Part shown: positions 14,337-15,706 of the stretch, piece by piece
Position numbering within the stretch: position 1 is the stretch's first letter
How the letters are laid out: every line of letters starts with the position of its first letter
Assembly (NCBI GenBank): GCA_030600525.1
Contig: JAUVLX010000038.1
Coordinates: forward strand, 1-15,706
From: Desulfobulbus sp.
GTDB taxonomy: Bacteria; Desulfobacterota; Desulfobulbia; Desulfobulbales; Desulfobulbaceae
DNA length: 15,706 nucleotides
Direction of reading: 5' to 3'
The notes under the pieces: generated by a model
What the model was told of the DNA's origin: nothing
Databases searched by the model: none
Seen by the model: only the letters and a program-made list of their open reading frames with translations
Translations under genes and position numbers: made by a program

Positions 14337-14891
14337 TTGAAGGATACCAATACCAATACCAAGCCAATCTGTGACATCTGCGGTCTCGCTGTAAAAAAAC
14401 TCCAGCACGTTGACGGGCAAATGGCCTGCTCCAGCTGCAACTTAATACTTGAAACCGTTCAGAACAATCCCACGCTCATTAAAAATCTCTGGCGAACGTA
14501 TCAGGACGAGCCGATCCTCCTTAAACCGCACCCCCACATAATTGATTCGGAAGGTGAGCTTCCTGAAGTGCTCGATGGAAAACGATACCGTACAGTGGAC
14601 CGAGAGTTCAACAAATGGTATCTCTCGGTGAGCGAGATAAAGGGCAAGCCTGTGGAAATATTTGCATCGACCGCCTTTGAACGAGACCATCGGCTCCAGT
14701 CAAGAATTTCAAACCTGACAACAATCACTCGCCTTATATCCCTGATACTACGCCATGTTGTATTAGGCGAGCGCATCACTCTTGACAAGTGTCTAGTACA
14801 AATCAAGCGTAGCTCAAGGCAGCAGGATGATTTACCAGACATGCTGCATGGCGTGTTGAACAAGTACAACACCCCTGATAAGGAACAATAA
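14337..14891 (+). CDS. Zinc-ribbon protein with a standalone degenerate TSCPD-like (NrdJ C-terminal) domain
   Basis: This 184-residue protein is not a recognised named gene. Residues 12-34 hold CDIC...CSSC (Cys12, Cys15, Cys31, Cys34), a likely zinc ribbon. Residues 75-176 resemble by eye the TSCPD domain that forms the C-terminal part of B12-dependent ribonucleotide reductase NrdJ. The shared pattern is LPEVLDGKRYR, a beta segment KWYLSVSEIKGKPVEIFAS matching the family's YVTIN..G.PFEVF, then TTITRLISLILRHVV matching LGRLISLALRSGV, and a final helix. The namesake motif is degraded to DDLPD (164-168), without its cysteine. The start is TTG with a strong AGGAG site. It lies divergent from the SpoU-cobO pair. 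A role as accessory or regulator of ribonucleotide reduction or B12 use is my inference. The domain match needs a profile search. Confidence 0.75.
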   Translation: MKDTNTNTKPICDICGLAVKKLQHVDGQMACSSCNLILETVQNNPTLIKNLWRTYQDEPILLKPHPHIIDSEGELPEVLDGKRYRTVDREFNKWYLSVSEIKGKPVEIFASTAFERDHRLQSRISNLTTITRLISLILRHVVLGERITLDKCLVQIKRSSRQQDDLPDMLHGVLNKYNTPDKEQ

Positions 14892-14931
14892 AAAGCTCTC
14901 CCTGTCTGGCCAACAAAGAAGGCAGGGAAAG
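14890..14931 (-). terminator. Intrinsic terminator for the thioesterase gene
   Basis: Read on the minus strand, CTTTCCCTGCC pairs with GACAGGGAGAG (11 bp with one mismatch and one G-T pair, 14921-14931 with 14896-14906). It is followed by C and TTTTT (14890-14894). It lies at the convergent junction, about 70 nt past the thioesterase stop, and touches the stop codon of the plus-strand gene. The plus-strand reading lacks a T-run after the stem. Confidence 0.55.
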
Positions 14932-15002
14932 AAAAAAAATCAATTATACTCCCGTCAGACAACTCGCTTTAACTCTACCCGCAAAAGGACTGCCAGGCGG
15001 GA

Positions 15003-15383
15003 TTACAACTTCGCCATAAACTTTTCAGTATCAATAACAAAACGCTCATGGGTTCCCCTGCCTATTTCGCCGCCCTCATCACAGGCAACGACTTCAAAGA
15101 CCAGCCTCCGCCGGTCAACTTCAATCAGCTCTGATTCGCACACCACCTGCATCCCTACAGGCGTTGCCTTGCTGTGGGAGATATTAACTTTTACCCCAAC
15201 TGTTCCATGCCCTTCGGGTAGGAATGGTAATACAGATTGAAGACACGTCTTTTCCATCAGAGCCACCATTGCGGGGGTAGCATACACCTCCACAAGACCG
15301 CTCCCGTAGTTAGCGGCAGTGTCTTTTGCCTCAACCACCACTGTTTCACGCCCTTTGACTCCTGCCTGGATCTGCAAGTCCAT
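15003..15383 (-). CDS. FlK-like hotdog-fold acyl-CoA thioesterase
   Basis: This 126-residue single hotdog-domain protein resembles fluoroacetyl-CoA thioesterase FlK and the wider 'thioesterase family protein' group. The expected catalytic residues keep FlK spacing: Thr36 in YATPAM, Glu44 in ALMEKT and His70 in ISHSKA, against FlK Thr42/Glu50/His76. TPVGMQV, RRLVFEVVACDE and the C-terminal THERFVI are family hallmarks. Members probably hydrolyse short acyl-CoA; specificity for fluoroacetate cannot be inferred. The frame starts with GTG at 15389, but the ATG at 15383 has GAGG five bases upstream and is preferred. A terminator isolates it from the transporter gene upstream. Confidence 0.88.
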   Translation of the reverse strand: MDLQIQAGVKGRETVVVEAKDTAANYGSGLVEVYATPAMVALMEKTCLQSVLPFLPEGHGTVGVKVNISHSKATPVGMQVVCESELIEVDRRRLVFEVVACDEGGEIGRGTHERFVIDTEKFMAKL

Positions 15384-15400
15384 ACTCACCTCACTTATCT

Positions 15401-15429
15401 TTTACAAATAGCTGACACATCCATTTCAA
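15401..15429 (-). promoter_or_regulatory. Candidate promoter for the thioesterase gene
   Basis: TTGAAA (15424-15429, 5 of 6) and TGTAAA (15401-15406, 4 of 6) are 17 bp apart, just downstream of the transporter terminator. The start near 15394 would leave only a couple of bases before the GAGG ribosome-binding site, so the leader would be very short. Confidence 0.35.
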
Positions 15430-15440
15430 CTTGAAAAAAG

Positions 15441-15478
15441 AAAAAAAAAGCGTGGCCATGCTGAGCATGCCCACGCTT
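15441..15478 (-). terminator. Strong intrinsic terminator of the MFS transporter gene
   Basis: In the minus-strand transcript AAGCGTGG pairs with CCACGCTT (8 bp). After one mismatch CATGC pairs with GCATG, closed by a 3-nt loop. The stem runs into a T-tract (15441-15449, partly in the stem). It is the clearest terminator in the window, about 50 nt past the transporter stop. Confidence 0.85.
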
Positions 15479-15526
15479 AAACTACTGAGAAACAACGATT
15501 AAAACATTTTGTTCCCCATATCTTTT

Positions 15527-15706
15527 TTATTGATCTGCAGGGATATGAGAATCGTCAGGCCTTCTCAACATCAGAGAAATCAATACCGACAGGATAAGGA
15601 GTGCTGCCGACAGATAAAATGCAGTATCTAAGCTACCGGTTTTATCCTGAATGGTTCCCGCAAGCCGTGGCATAAATGCACCAAGTCCCCAGCCGAAGAA
15701 AACGAC
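15527..15706 (-). CDS. MFS transporter, oxalate/formate antiporter-like, C-terminal end only
   Basis: Only the last 59 codons and the TAA are inside the window; the 5' part lies beyond the right edge. The visible end has FFGWGLGAFMPRLAG, then IQDKTGSLDTAFYLSAAL and a final hydrophobic helix ending in LMLRRP. This pattern is typical of transmembrane helices 11-12 of the oxalate/formate antiporter (OFA) branch of the major facilitator superfamily. The substrate is probably a small carboxylate but cannot be fixed from the C-terminus. A short hydrophilic tail ends the protein, and a strong terminator follows about 50 nt later. Confidence 0.75.
   Translation of the reverse strand, partial: VVFFGWGLGAFMPRLAGTIQDKTGSLDTAFYLSAALLILSVLISLMLRRPDDSHIPADQ

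Noticed and set aside
14343..14361. Three copies of a 6-bp unit (ATACCA)
   Set aside because: It is short, in frame and encodes Thr-Asn pairs; a 6-bp unit cannot cause phase variation by frameshift.
14297..14374. 25-codon plus-strand frame with ATG overlapping the TTG start region
   Set aside because: Its ATG is upstream of the predicted transcription start, its codon content follows a short repeat, and the downstream frame has the better ribosome-binding site.
13998..14420. 140-codon minus-strand frame across the SpoU gene start and the divergent gap
   Set aside because: It overlaps the SpoU gene in another frame and runs antisense into the zinc-ribbon gene; no domain is recognisable.
14979..15002. 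CCCGC/GCGGG hairpin just after the thioesterase stop
   Set aside because: There is no T-run in either direction; the better terminator is at 14890-14931.

Overview
The window looks like chromosomal DNA from a Gram-negative, anaerobic deltaproteobacterial-type organism. Desulfobacterota, perhaps near Desulfobulbales, is my best guess. This is inferred from gene content and moderate GC; no rRNA is present to prove it. Pointers are a signal-peptidase-II gene next to ileS, a TPR gene with a lipoprotein signal, a Tm1570-type SPOUT methyltransferase between trmD and rplS, a PilZ gene inside the translation cluster, and a cobalamin adenosyltransferase. No mobile element, CRISPR array, tRNA or rRNA was seen. 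The largest gap without a gene is about 200 bp.

Right to left on the minus strand (direction of transcription), positions 12942 to 1 hold a long housekeeping block: ileS, lspA, fabD, ffh, rpsP, khpA, rimM, trmD, a second SPOUT methyltransferase, rplS, rnhB, a PilZ gene, yraN, pdxA, tmk and a TPR lipoprotein gene that runs off the left edge. It covers protein synthesis (IleRS, S16, L19, RimM, TrmD), membrane targeting and lipoprotein maturation (Ffh, LspA), fatty acid initiation (FabD), DNA maintenance (RNase HII, dTMP kinase) and PLP synthesis (PdxA). Many junctions overlap by four bases or abut, which implies translational coupling. Four gaps break the block (before ffh, rpsP, rplS and rnhB/pilZ). 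Several of these carry clear inverted repeats, which could be r-protein leaders, attenuators or processing sites.

Positions 13110-14232 (minus) hold cobO and a SpoU-family RNA 2'-O-methyltransferase gene. Divergent from them, 14337-14891 (plus) encodes a small protein that I read as an N-terminal CxxC...CxxC zinc ribbon joined to a standalone, degenerate TSCPD-like domain. That domain is otherwise the C-terminal part of B12-dependent ribonucleotide reductase (NrdJ). Its position beside the adenosylcobalamin-making enzyme makes it the most interesting item here.

The right end holds a FlK-like hotdog thioesterase gene (minus) and the C-terminus of an oxalate/formate-antiporter-type MFS transporter (minus, cut by the window edge) with a strong intrinsic terminator. 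Several starts were moved from the longest reading frame to an internal ATG (yraN, rplS, trmD, fabD, ileS, thioesterase). One TTG start (14337) is kept because an excellent Shine-Dalgarno sequence supports it.
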